This document shows, one piece after another, positions 8,801 through 17,157 of a DNA stretch of 64,000 bases (its first letter is position 1; the number at the start of each line of letters is the position of its first letter). The notes below the pieces were generated by a model. The model was not told the DNA's origin, ran no database searches, and saw only the letters and a program-made list of their open reading frames with translations. The DNA comes from Streptomyces canus (GTDB taxonomy: Bacteria > Actinomycetota > Actinomycetes > Streptomycetales > Streptomycetaceae), in the NCBI RefSeq assembly GCF_001514145.1, contig NZ_KQ948662.1, forward strand, positions 306,124-370,123. The letters run 5' to 3'. Position numbers and translations under genes: made by a program.

Positions 8801-9889
8801 TCACCACGGGGGTCGGTATCCGGTGGTGATCTTGTCTCCGGTGCTGCGCCACTGGGGCTCCTTGTCCACCGTCCTGGCCGTGATCGACCGCAGCTTGCGG
8901 ACCACGGCGCCGTACGCTCCGCTGGCGCCGCTCGACACCTTGGCGCCGGGGGGCTCGTCCATGAACGGCATGAACTTGTCGGGGAAGCCGGGCATGGTGC
9001 AGGCGATGCAGATGCCACCGACGTTGGGGCAGCCGCCGATCCCGTTCATCCAGCCGCGCTTGGGCACGTTGCACTTGACGACCGGGCCCCAGCAGCCGAG
9101 CTTGACCAGGCACGTCGGCGAGTCGTACGACAGGGCGAACTGGCCCTGCTCGTAGTAGCCCGCGCGGTCGCAGCCCTCGTGCACGGTGGCCCCGAACAGC
9201 CAGGTCGGGCGCAGTTTGTCGTCCAGCGGGATCATCGGGGCGGCGCCGGCCGCCTGGTAGAGCAGGTAGGTGAGCGTCTCGGAGAAGTTGTCGGGCTGGA
9301 TCGGACAGCCGGGGACGCACACGATGGGGATGCCCGCGTGGGACTTCCAGTCCCAGCCGAGGTAGTCCGGTACGCCCATCGCGCCGGTCGGGTTGCCCGC
9401 CATGGCGTGGATGCCGCCGTAGGTGGCACAGGTGCCGATGGCGACGACCGCCAGTGCCTTCGGGGCGAGCCGGTCGATCCACTCGCTGGTGGTGATCGGC
9501 TGGCCGGTCTCCGGGTTGTCGCCGAAGCCGCACCAATAGCCCTCGGGCTTGATCGCCTCGTTGGGGACGGAGCCCTCGACGACCAGGACGAACGGGTCGA
9601 TCTCGCCCCGCTCCCCCTTGAAGAACCACTCGATGAACGTGTCCGAGCCGCCGACCGGACCGCACTCGAAGTCGATGAGCGGCCAGTGGACGGCGATCTT
9701 CGGAAGGCCCGGCAGCACACCGAGCACGATCTCCTCGATGCTGGGCTGCATGGCCGCCGTCAAAGCGACCGAGTCACCGTCGCAGCTCAGGCCCGCGTTG
9801 ATCCAGAGAATGTGGATCGTGGGTGTCTCGTCGGCGGGCGCGCCACTCGCGTCCGCAGCGTCGACCGTGTCCGGCGTCGCCTCAGTCAT
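8801..9889 (-). CDS. hhyS: [NiFe]-hydrogenase small subunit, actinobacterial group 1h
   Basis: This electron-transfer subunit carries three Fe-S clusters. The 362-aa protein has no Tat signal (no RRxFxK) and no C-terminal membrane anchor, so it is probably cytoplasmic or peripherally bound. The first cluster motif reads CDGD (Cys36, Asp39) where most small subunits have CxxC; Cys154 (GTCATYGG) and Cys195 (PGCP) complete it. A 3-Cys/1-Asp proximal cluster is known from the actinobacterial-type enzyme of Ralstonia eutropha. His237 with Cys240, Cys260 and Cys266 fits the distal cluster; Cys273, Cys287, Cys294 and Cys297 include the medial ligands. AGGAGG precedes the ATG. Confidence 0.97.
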   Translation of the reverse strand: MTEATPDTVDAADASGAPADETPTIHILWINAGLSCDGDSVALTAAMQPSIEEIVLGVLPGLPKIAVHWPLIDFECGPVGGSDTFIEWFFKGERGEIDPFVLVVEGSVPNEAIKPEGYWCGFGDNPETGQPITTSEWIDRLAPKALAVVAIGTCATYGGIHAMAGNPTGAMGVPDYLGWDWKSHAGIPIVCVPGCPIQPDNFSETLTYLLYQAAGAAPMIPLDDKLRPTWLFGATVHEGCDRAGYYEQGQFALSYDSPTCLVKLGCWGPVVKCNVPKRGWMNGIGGCPNVGGICIACTMPGFPDKFMPFMDEPPGAKVSSGASGAYGAVVRKLRSITARTVDKEPQWRSTGDKITTGYRPPW

Positions 9890-9952
9890 GGGACCGCCTC
9901 CTGGGGAGGTTAGGGATGAAAGCCCAGATTTCGACCATCGCTCTTCTTCGTA

Positions 9953-11734
9953 TCAGCCGTTCGATCGTGATGAGACGCCGAAGGGGGCCATTCCGGTGAC
10001 ATCCGCGGCCAAGGGGGTCGGACCGGTTTGCGCGACCTGGACGGGACCGAGGTGCGGCGGGGTGCACGTCGGCCGCTCCTTGTGGACGAAGGAACGACGC
10101 AGCGAGTGGTAAGGGGCGTCCGGGTCGTCGAAGGTCCGGCGCATCCGGGCCAGCTCCTGCTCACGGAAGCCGGCCAGCGGGGTCACGCTCTCCAGCCGGT
10201 CCAGCTCCGTCTTCTTCGCGGTGATCCGTGACGCCGTCGCCGACAGTGCCGCCAGTCGGGCAGCCAGGCCGCCGACCTCCCGCGCGAACGCGTCAGGACC
10301 GCAGTCGACCACCCGGTCGACGAGCCCGAGGCGCAGTGCGCCCGCCGAACTCACCGGCAGAGCCTCGGACATGAGCCGATCGGCCGTCGCGGCACCCACC
10401 TTGCGGGGCAGGGTGTGCGTCCAGTACTCCGAGCCGTACAAGCCCATCAGACGGTAGTGAGGGTTCAGTACGGCGCCCGAGCGGCACCACACCTCGTCGG
10501 CCGCAAGGGCGAGCATCACCCCGCCCGCCGCGGCGTTGCCCGCGACCGCCGCGACCACCAGTCGGTCCGTCGTCGTCAGGACCGCCTCGACCAGATCGTC
10601 GATGGCGTTGATGTTCGCCCAGGACTCGGCAGCGGGGTCGTCCGCGGCCTCGATGACGCCCAGGTGGATGCCGTTGGAGAAGAAGTCCCGTTCGCCGCCC
10701 AGTACCAGTGCGGACGTGGGCCGCTCGCACGCTTGCCGGTAGGCGTCCAGCAGGCGTCGGCACTGCTCCGTGCTCATGGCGCCGCCGGGGAAGGAGAACG
10801 AGAGGAACCCGACGTTCCCGTCCTCTCGGTACCGGATGTCCGTCCAGGTACGGTGCCGCACCTCGGGCAGCAGGGGCAGGGCGTGCTCGGGCAGGGGCGG
10901 CAGCCGGTCGCCCAGTGCCCGCACGGCAGGCAGTTTGTACGTGGGCGGCTGCCCGGGCACGCGCCGGGACCGAAGCTCGGGGATCCACACGGCGCCGTCC
11001 CTGGTGGCCCGGCACACTGCCCCGGCCCTGGTGGCCAGCAGCTCGCCCGGGCGGCCGCGCAACACGCTCTCGGGGTGACCGCCGTGCAGGTACCACTCAC
11101 CACCGAGCAGGACGTCCAGCACACCGGGCTGCGAGTCCGCCGCTCTCAGCTTGCGCAGGACGTCCTGTGTGGAGTCCTCGGCCCAGTCGATCCGCCGGAC
11201 GCTCTGGTCGAGGTAGGGGCGGGGGCGCAGACGGGCGTCGGCCGTGCCCGCCGCGTCCTGCTCGCGCGGTACGTAGGTGCCCCCGGCGAAGCGCTCCACC
11301 GCCAGCAGGACGGCCTCGAGCGCGGCGTCGGCGATCTCGCCCCGGTACAGCTCGCTCTTGGGAACCGGAGGGATCCGGCACGGTACACAGGCCCACACGT
11401 CACCGGCGTCCATCTCCCCGTCGGCCTGCAGGACGGTGACGCCCCACTGGTCGACGCCCTCGTGAATCGCCCAGTCCAGGGAGGAGGGTCCGCGGTCACC
11501 CACGGGCCCCGGATGGACGACGAGGCAGGTATGCGCCGTCCATACGTCCTCGGGGATCGCCGTCTTCAGCATCGGTGCCACGACGAGCTGCGGCGCATGC
11601 CGCCGCACGGTTTCGGGCCACGGGCTGCCGGGCAGGGCGAGCTCCACCGCCACGGTGTGGCCACGGTCGCGCAGCTCGGCGTGGACACGCTGGGTGAGGC
11701 TGTTGAACGCGCTGGCCAGTAGCAGGATGTGCAC
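9953..11734 (-). CDS. hypX: HypX, CO-ligand synthesis for hydrogenase maturation
   Basis: HypX makes the CO ligand of the NiFe site from formyl-tetrahydrofolate by way of formyl-CoA, allowing maturation in air. The 593-aa protein has an N-terminal formyltransferase/hydrolase-like domain (about 1-270, with the motif HPGPVGDRGPSSLDWA) and a C-terminal enoyl-CoA hydratase/isomerase-like domain (about 300-540, with an SNGIHLGVIEAA segment and an AGNAAAGGVMLAL oxyanion-hole region). It lies 63 bp upstream of the small subunit on the same strand. Its presence supports an enzyme assembled aerobically. Confidence 0.93.
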   Translation of the reverse strand: MHILLLASAFNSLTQRVHAELRDRGHTVAVELALPGSPWPETVRRHAPQLVVAPMLKTAIPEDVWTAHTCLVVHPGPVGDRGPSSLDWAIHEGVDQWGVTVLQADGEMDAGDVWACVPCRIPPVPKSELYRGEIADAALEAVLLAVERFAGGTYVPREQDAAGTADARLRPRPYLDQSVRRIDWAEDSTQDVLRKLRAADSQPGVLDVLLGGEWYLHGGHPESVLRGRPGELLATRAGAVCRATRDGAVWIPELRSRRVPGQPPTYKLPAVRALGDRLPPLPEHALPLLPEVRHRTWTDIRYREDGNVGFLSFSFPGGAMSTEQCRRLLDAYRQACERPTSALVLGGERDFFSNGIHLGVIEAADDPAAESWANINAIDDLVEAVLTTTDRLVVAAVAGNAAAGGVMLALAADEVWCRSGAVLNPHYRLMGLYGSEYWTHTLPRKVGAATADRLMSEALPVSSAGALRLGLVDRVVDCGPDAFAREVGGLAARLAALSATASRITAKKTELDRLESVTPLAGFREQELARMRRTFDDPDAPYHSLRRSFVHKERPTCTPPHLGPVQVAQTGPTPLAADVTGMAPFGVSSRSNG

Positions 11735-11830
11735 GGCTGCCTCCGGGACGGACGAACGGCAGGCAGCGATGGCCGCCGAACGCGATCCTCGGACAAGGCG
11801 ACCTGCCGTCCCCCACGACAGGCGGTGAGA

Positions 11831-12076
11831 TCATCCGAAAGCGGGCGCCGATCCGCCGTCCGGCCTCACACCGAAGTGGGTCTCGTGTGCCCAGATGTGA
11901 GTGCACGACCGGCACTGCAGGTGGAGCAGGCTGCCGACGTGGGACAGCAGGTAGCGCCAGTGCTCGGAACAGGTGCGCCCCTGCTCGCAGGTGGCGCAGC
12001 CGCGGCGGTCGTCGCAGTTCGGGCAGGCCACCCAGGCGCGACGCCCGATGTCCGCCTGCGGGTCAAGCGGCAGCAT
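11831..12076 (-). CDS. Small cysteine-rich (zinc-ribbon-like) protein, unknown
   Basis: An 81-aa protein starting at ATG 12076, overlapping the end of the upstream gene by 14 bp. It has several paired cysteines: CPNC, then CATCEQGRTC, then CRSC, with nearby histidines (SEHW, HETHF). Two metal-binding knuckles, probably zinc, are likely. I do not recognise the family. Being second in the hydrogenase operon, just before hypX, it may be a small metal-binding or regulatory helper; this is inference. Confidence 0.7.
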   Translation of the reverse strand: MLPLDPQADIGRRAWVACPNCDDRRGCATCEQGRTCSEHWRYLLSHVGSLLHLQCRSCTHIWAHETHFGVRPDGGSAPAFG

Positions 12077-12344
12077 CGCTGCCGCCTCTCCGCGGCAGTA
12101 CACCGGCCGAGACCAGATCGTCGTACACGCGCTGCTGCTCCGCGCTGAGGCCGGAATACAGCAGCGCGTACGCCGCTTCCTCGCCGCGCAGCGCCTCGAC
12201 GGGGTCCCAGTCGGGGCCGAGAGCGTCCAGGACATGAGCGCGCCGGAGCAGTTCGTGTGAGCTCAGGTCGATGTGCAGGTCGACCGTCGGGAGCGGGTCG
12301 GGTCGGTCCGGTTCGCCTGGAAGGGCGCGGCCATGGGAGGACAT
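12063..12344 (-). CDS. Small hypothetical protein heading the hydrogenase operon (DUF6400-like)
   Basis: A 93-aa acidic protein. The ATG at 12344 was preferred over one at 12452 because recognisable content begins soon after it (VDLHIDLSSHELLRRAHVL, then DWDPVEALRGEEAAYALLYSG). I recall similar proteins labelled DUF6400 in Streptomyces, with no known function. It is the first gene of the minus-strand run that continues through hypX and the hydrogenase genes, so the operon promoter should lie between 12345 and the plus-strand gene beginning near 12506. Confidence 0.7.
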   Translation of the reverse strand: MSSHGRALPGEPDRPDPLPTVDLHIDLSSHELLRRAHVLDALGPDWDPVEALRGEEAAYALLYSGLSAEQQRVYDDLVSAGVLPRRGGSDAAA

Positions 12345-12505
12345 GCGACCGAACGTAGGCAAGCGCTTCTCGTCCCGGCAAGAGCAGGTGGGAGAAGTCA
12401 CAGCAGGCCAGCGCCCCCGGGGGACAGGAATTCGGCACGTCCGCGCGTCCACACGGAGGGTTTCCGTTCGATGCCGCGTGGCTCGGAGCGGCGCCGTGTG
12501 ACCCG

Positions 12506-13945
12506 GTGCGTACTCTCGCGCTGCTGTCCGCCGAAGCGTCTGCGAGCAGAATCAGGAGAGAACCCATCGCCGAGCCGAAATCCGAGCGCGCCGGGACCGC
12601 TCCGGGAAACCAGCCCAAAGAGGCCGACCAGTTGCGGGAGATGCTGCGCCGGCCCGAGTATCGGCGGGCGCTGGTGTTCTGCGGCATCATCGGGATCCCG
12701 GTGTCGTTGATCGCGTTCTGGTTTCTCGTCCTGCTCCACGAGCTGGAGAACCTGATCTGGGTGGACTGGCCGCATGACCTCGGCTGGAGCGATCCGCCGT
12801 GGTGGTGGCCGCTTCCCCTGGCTCTGGTGTCGGGTGCGGGCGTCGCCCTCGTCGTCCTGCGTTTTCCCGGCAGGGGCGGCCACATTCCAGCAGCGGGCCT
12901 GCAGGCCGGAGGGGCGTCGAAGGCGGCTGTTCCCGGGGTGGTCCTGGCCGCGTTGGCCAGCCTGCCGCTGGGCGCCACGCTCGGTCCCGAGGCACCCCTG
13001 ATCGCCCTGGGCGGCGGCCTGGCGCTGGCGTTCCGGGATCTCGTACGAGCCCCCGCGACCAAGGCGAGCACGACACTGCTCGGTGCGGCCGGCGCCGCGT
13101 CCGCCATCTCCGCGATCTTCGGCAGCCCGCTGGTCGCTGCCGTGCTGCTGATGGAAGTGGCCGGAGTCGGCGGGCCGCAGTTGTTCGCCGTGATGCTTCC
13201 CGCCCTGCTCTCCAGCGGAGTCGGCGCCATCGTGTTCACCGGCTTCGGCCACTGGACCGGACTCAATGCCGAAAGCCTGAACATCGGGCTGCCCTCCCCG
13301 CCCCTCCTCGATGTCGGCGACGTGGGGTGGTCGCTGCTGATGGCGCTCGCCATCGGCGTGGCCGTCCACGGGATGCTGGTGGGCGGACGGATCGCGGCGC
13401 GCCTCGTGGCCGCGCAGCCGCTCAGGAACACGGTGCTCTGCGCACTCGGTGCGGCCGGCTGCGCGGCGCTCTACGCCGGCATCACCGGCCGTTCGCCGTC
13501 CGAGGTGTCCCTGTCCGGTCAGACCACCCTGTCGCAACTCGCCGCCGATCCCCACGCATGGTCCGTCGGCGCTCTGGTGGCGGTCCTGGTGTTCAAGGGC
13601 ATCGCGTACACGCTCTGCCTGGGCAGCCTGCGCGGCGGTCCGACCTTCCCTGCACTGTTCCTGGGTGGTGTGGTCGGAGTCCTGCTCTCACCTCTGCCCG
13701 GGCTCGGAGTCGTACCGGGCATGGCGGCGGGCATGGCGGCCGCGTCCGCCGCCACGCTCCGACTGCCCGTCAGCTGTGTGGTGCTGGTCGTGCTCGTCGT
13801 CGGCAACTCGGAGACCGTCCCCGTGATCGTGCTCGCCGCTGTCGTGGCGTTCGTGACGACGGAGTTGCTGCCGCAGGGGCCGGGAATCCCGCCGTTCAGC
13901 GCGCAGCCCGGTCGAGCGCCTCGTCCAGCGTCGTCGCGGCCATGA
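12506..13945 (+). CDS. ClC-family chloride channel/transporter
   Basis: ClC proteins move chloride across the membrane, as channels or as Cl-/H+ exchangers. The product (479 aa from the GTG) has about ten hydrophobic segments and ClC signatures such as LGATLGPEAPLIALGGG and GGPTFPALFLGG. The usual gating-glutamate motif GREGP reads GPEAP here. The start is uncertain: the GTG at 12506 has no nearby ribosome site, while an ideal AGGAGAG (12554-12560) stands 5 nt before an in-frame ATC at 12566. The 3' end overlaps the convergent GH15 gene by 50 bp. Confidence 0.88.
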   Translation: MRTLALLSAEASASRIRREPIAEPKSERAGTAPGNQPKEADQLREMLRRPEYRRALVFCGIIGIPVSLIAFWFLVLLHELENLIWVDWPHDLGWSDPPWWWPLPLALVSGAGVALVVLRFPGRGGHIPAAGLQAGGASKAAVPGVVLAALASLPLGATLGPEAPLIALGGGLALAFRDLVRAPATKASTTLLGAAGAASAISAIFGSPLVAAVLLMEVAGVGGPQLFAVMLPALLSSGVGAIVFTGFGHWTGLNAESLNIGLPSPPLLDVGDVGWSLLMALAIGVAVHGMLVGGRIAARLVAAQPLRNTVLCALGAAGCAALYAGITGRSPSEVSLSGQTTLSQLAADPHAWSVGALVAVLVFKGIAYTLCLGSLRGGPTFPALFLGGVVGVLLSPLPGLGVVPGMAAGMAAASAATLRLPVSCVVLVVLVVGNSETVPVIVLAAVVAFVTTELLPQGPGIPPFSAQPGRAPRPASSRP

Positions 13946-15713
13946 TGAGGGAGAGGTGGGTGAAGGCCTGGGGGAAGTTGCCGAGTTGCTCGCCGCTCGG
14001 GCCGATCTCCTCGGCGAACAGGCCGACGTGGTTCGCGTACGTCTGCATCTTCTCGAAGGTGTAGCGGGCCTGCGGGAGCCGGCCTGCGCGGGCCAGGGCG
14101 TCGACGTACAGGAACGTGCACAGGCTGAAGGTTCCTTCGGAGCCGCGCAGTCCGTCGGGGGAGGCCTGGGGGTCGTAGCGGTAGACGAGGCTGTCGGAGA
14201 CGAGGACCCGCTCCATGGCGTCGAGGGTGTTGAGCCAGCCGGGGCTGCGGGGGGACACGAAGCCCACCCGGGGGGCCAGCAGCAGGGAGGCGTCCAGGAC
14301 GTCGCCGCCGTAGTGCTGGACCATGGCCTGCTCCTTCTCGTTCCAGCCGCGTTCCATGACCTGTTCGAGGATCTCGTCGCGGGCCCGTGTCCAGCGCACG
14401 GTGTCGGCCGGCCTGCTGAACTCCGCTGCCATCTTCAGGCCGCGGTCGAAGGCCGCCCAGCACATCACCCGGCTGTAGGTGAAGTCCTTGCGTCCGCCCC
14501 GGGTCTCCCAGATGCCTTCGTCGGGGCGGTCCCAGGACTCGGCGAGCCAGTCGAGGGTGCGGGTCAGGCCCTTCCACCCGTGGTAGCCCGCCTGTTCGCC
14601 GACCTCGCGGCCCTCGGCCAGGGCGTAGAGGGCCTCGCCGTAGATGTCGAGCTGGAGTTGGTCGGAGGCGGCGTTGCCGGCCCGGACCGGGTAGGAGCCG
14701 CGGTAGCCCTCGAAGTGGTCCAGGATCTCCTCGGTCAGATGCGGGTCGCCGTCGACCCGGTACATGATCTGGAGGGGTTCGTCGTCCGGCCCTTCCCGTG
14801 CGCCCAGGCGGTCGCCGAGCCAGTGGGTGAAGCGAGTCGCCTCCTCCACGAAGCCGAGGTCGAGCAGCGCCCGCACCGAGAGGGAGCCGTCCCGGACCCA
14901 CGTGTAGCGGTAGTCCCAGTTGCGCTCACCGCCGACCTGTTCGGGCAGTCCCATGGTGGCGGCGGCGACCGGCGCGCCGCTGGGGGCGTAGGTGAGGAGC
15001 TTGAGGGTGATCGCCGAGCGGTGCACCATCTCCATCCAGCGGCCGTGGTAGTTCGAGGCGCGCACCCACTTGTGCCAGAAGTCGACGTTCTTCCAGAGCT
15101 CTTCGGTGATCTGTTCCGTGGTGGGTGGCGGTGGCGCCTCCCCGTCCTGGGCGCACACCGTGAACACCACGGCAGCCTGGTCTCCGTCGCTGAGGGTGAT
15201 GCCGCCCCGGACGTCCTGGCCGTCCCGTTCGAGCGGGATGCTGCCCTGGAGGTAGGCGGTCGTGCCCGGGGCCCGGAACGTGGCCGTGCCGTCCGCCAGG
15301 TCGAGGTCGTGGGTGGCCCGCGCGTAGTCGAACCGCGGCCGGCATTCGAGGGCGAAGTGCACGGTGCCGCGCACCGCGCGGACGACGCGCACCAGTTGAT
15401 GCCGGTCCGTCGGCGTCGGGCCCGGCAGGACCGGCATGTGATCGACGATCTCGCCGACTCCGTCGGGTGACATGAACCGGGTCACCACGACGGCGCTGTC
15501 CGGGTAGTAGAGCTGCTTCCAGGTGCCCTCGGGATGATCGGGCGCGAGGAGGAAATGGCCGCCACCGTCATGGTCCAGCAGGGCGGCGAAGACACTCGGC
15601 GAGTCGAAGCGCGGTGCCGCGAACCAGTCGATCACGCCCTTCGACGACACCAGGGCTGCGGTCTGCAGATCCCCGACGAGTCCGTGATCGGCGATGGGCG
15701 GGTAGCGTTCCAT
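13896..15713 (-). CDS. GH15-family glycosidase (glucoamylase/trehalase-like)
   Basis: A 605-aa cytoplasmic protein of the glucoamylase/trehalase family, beginning MERYPPIADHGLVGDLQTAAL as is typical of the bacterial GH15-like group. Conserved parts include WDYRYTWVRDGSLSVRALL (about 260-278) and the C-terminal GTFSLCTFLYVDALARAG. Members without a signal peptide hydrolyse trehalose or short alpha-glucans; I cannot tell which applies here. It lies 25 bp after the DUF2252 gene, so a GMC-DUF2252-GH15 operon is likely. Its end overlaps the ClC gene tail to tail. Confidence 0.88.
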   Translation of the reverse strand: MERYPPIADHGLVGDLQTAALVSSKGVIDWFAAPRFDSPSVFAALLDHDGGGHFLLAPDHPEGTWKQLYYPDSAVVVTRFMSPDGVGEIVDHMPVLPGPTPTDRHQLVRVVRAVRGTVHFALECRPRFDYARATHDLDLADGTATFRAPGTTAYLQGSIPLERDGQDVRGGITLSDGDQAAVVFTVCAQDGEAPPPPTTEQITEELWKNVDFWHKWVRASNYHGRWMEMVHRSAITLKLLTYAPSGAPVAAATMGLPEQVGGERNWDYRYTWVRDGSLSVRALLDLGFVEEATRFTHWLGDRLGAREGPDDEPLQIMYRVDGDPHLTEEILDHFEGYRGSYPVRAGNAASDQLQLDIYGEALYALAEGREVGEQAGYHGWKGLTRTLDWLAESWDRPDEGIWETRGGRKDFTYSRVMCWAAFDRGLKMAAEFSRPADTVRWTRARDEILEQVMERGWNEKEQAMVQHYGGDVLDASLLLAPRVGFVSPRSPGWLNTLDAMERVLVSDSLVYRYDPQASPDGLRGSEGTFSLCTFLYVDALARAGRLPQARYTFEKMQTYANHVGLFAEEIGPSGEQLGNFPQAFTHLSLIMAATTLDEALDRAAR

Positions 15714-15738
15714 GGCGTTCTCCCTGCTGATCGCCTCG

Positions 15739-17157
15739 TCAGGCCGCTTGAGCCGTTACCCGTCCCGAACGGACGGCGTCGACGAGTGCCTGGTGGTCCT
15801 TCTCGTTCTGGTCGGCGTAGCGCTCGGCGAAGGTCACCAGCGCCCGGTCGAAGGCGTCGCCCTTGCCCAGATACGCGGCGATGGCGATCCGGTCGCCCGA
15901 CCGCGCGTGTGCGCGGGCCAGCGTGGCGCCGCACAGCTCGCCGAAGGTCCGCATTCCGGCAGGCACCATCGCCTCGGGTTCGGCGATGCCCTTCCAGTCC
16001 CGCAACTGCCGTACGTAGAAGTCACGTCGGCGACCGTCGATCCCGTCGACCCGCTCCCAGCCGAGGAAGATGTCACTGGTGGCCTGCATGAGCCGCTGGC
16101 CGGAGACCACGCGCTCGCCCTGCGTTCCGTAGGCGCTGGCCCCGGCGAAGGGGGCCAGAACCGATTGATCGGCCTCCTTGGCCTGCATGAGCAGCGGATC
16201 CTGGTCGTCCCGGCCGAGCAGGAGCACGATCCAGCAGCGGGTGCCCACGCTGCCGACCCCGACCACCTTGCGGGCCATGTCGGCCACCCGGTACTGCTCC
16301 AGAAGGGACCGCCGGTCCGACTGCAGGGTGCGGCCGTACCGTTCGATCAGCCGGTGGATCTCCTTCTCCAGCGCGTCGCGTTCGACGCCCTCAAGCAGGT
16401 CCTGGAGTGGGGTGATCAGCGGGGGAACCGCGGCGATACGGACCTGCCCGTCGACGATGTGGGTGAGCTTGCCGAAGGCCTGGAGACTGTCCCGGCTGCG
16501 TGCCTTGGTCACCGCCTGCGACCAGCGGTCGCGGCCTCGTGCGCTCAGTTCCGCGCCGAAGTGCTCCCGCACCCACGCCTCGTCGAACTGGGCGTACCAC
16601 ACGGCGAGGTTGCCCATCTTGGCGAAGCGTCGCATCCACTCGCGGTAGGAGCGCACCGTCGCCCGGACGATGCCGGCCCGCTCCTTGGTGCTGAAGCCGT
16701 TCGCCCGGCCCGCGATGACGAAGCTCGCGGACAGGCGTTTGACGTCCCACTCCCAGGGGCCGGGAAGCGTCTCGTCGAAGTCGTTGATGTCGAACATCAT
16801 GCGGCGCTCGGGCGAGGCCAGCAGCCGGAAGTTCAGCAGGTGCGCGTCCCCGCACAACTGCGCCCTGATCCCGGTCACGGGGGTGTCGGCGAGGTCTCCG
16901 GCCATGATGGCGGCGGCACCGCGGTAAAAGCGGAACGGCGACTCGGTCATCCGCCCGTAGCGGATCGGTACGAGCTCGGGTACCCGCGTCGCCGACTGTG
17001 CGTCGATGATGTCCACCGGGTCGGGCCGCTTCACCGTGGGCGCGAACTCCACGTGGCTGGAACGGGGCACGGACGACCGGGCGGCCTTGCCCCGTTCGGC
17101 TCGCTCCTGAGGCGTGCGGTGCCGGATTTGGCTGTTGTCCGGGTGGTTCGACGTCAT
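15739..17157 (-). CDS. DUF2252 family protein
   Basis: A 472-aa cytoplasmic protein of the DUF2252 family, which resembles aminoglycoside-phosphotransferase-type kinases but has no proven activity. Kinase-like features include GDAHLLNFRLL (about 109-119) and the MMFDINDFDETLPGPWEWD segment (about 126-144). The ATG at 17157 overlaps the stop of the GMC oxidoreductase gene (ATGA), so the two are co-translated. The open frame extends much further upstream, but that part is antisense to the oxidoreductase and is not coding. Confidence 0.87.
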   Translation of the reverse strand: MTSNHPDNSQIRHRTPQERAERGKAARSSVPRSSHVEFAPTVKRPDPVDIIDAQSATRVPELVPIRYGRMTESPFRFYRGAAAIMAGDLADTPVTGIRAQLCGDAHLLNFRLLASPERRMMFDINDFDETLPGPWEWDVKRLSASFVIAGRANGFSTKERAGIVRATVRSYREWMRRFAKMGNLAVWYAQFDEAWVREHFGAELSARGRDRWSQAVTKARSRDSLQAFGKLTHIVDGQVRIAAVPPLITPLQDLLEGVERDALEKEIHRLIERYGRTLQSDRRSLLEQYRVADMARKVVGVGSVGTRCWIVLLLGRDDQDPLLMQAKEADQSVLAPFAGASAYGTQGERVVSGQRLMQATSDIFLGWERVDGIDGRRRDFYVRQLRDWKGIAEPEAMVPAGMRTFGELCGATLARAHARSGDRIAIAAYLGKGDAFDRALVTFAERYADQNEKDHQALVDAVRSGRVTAQAA

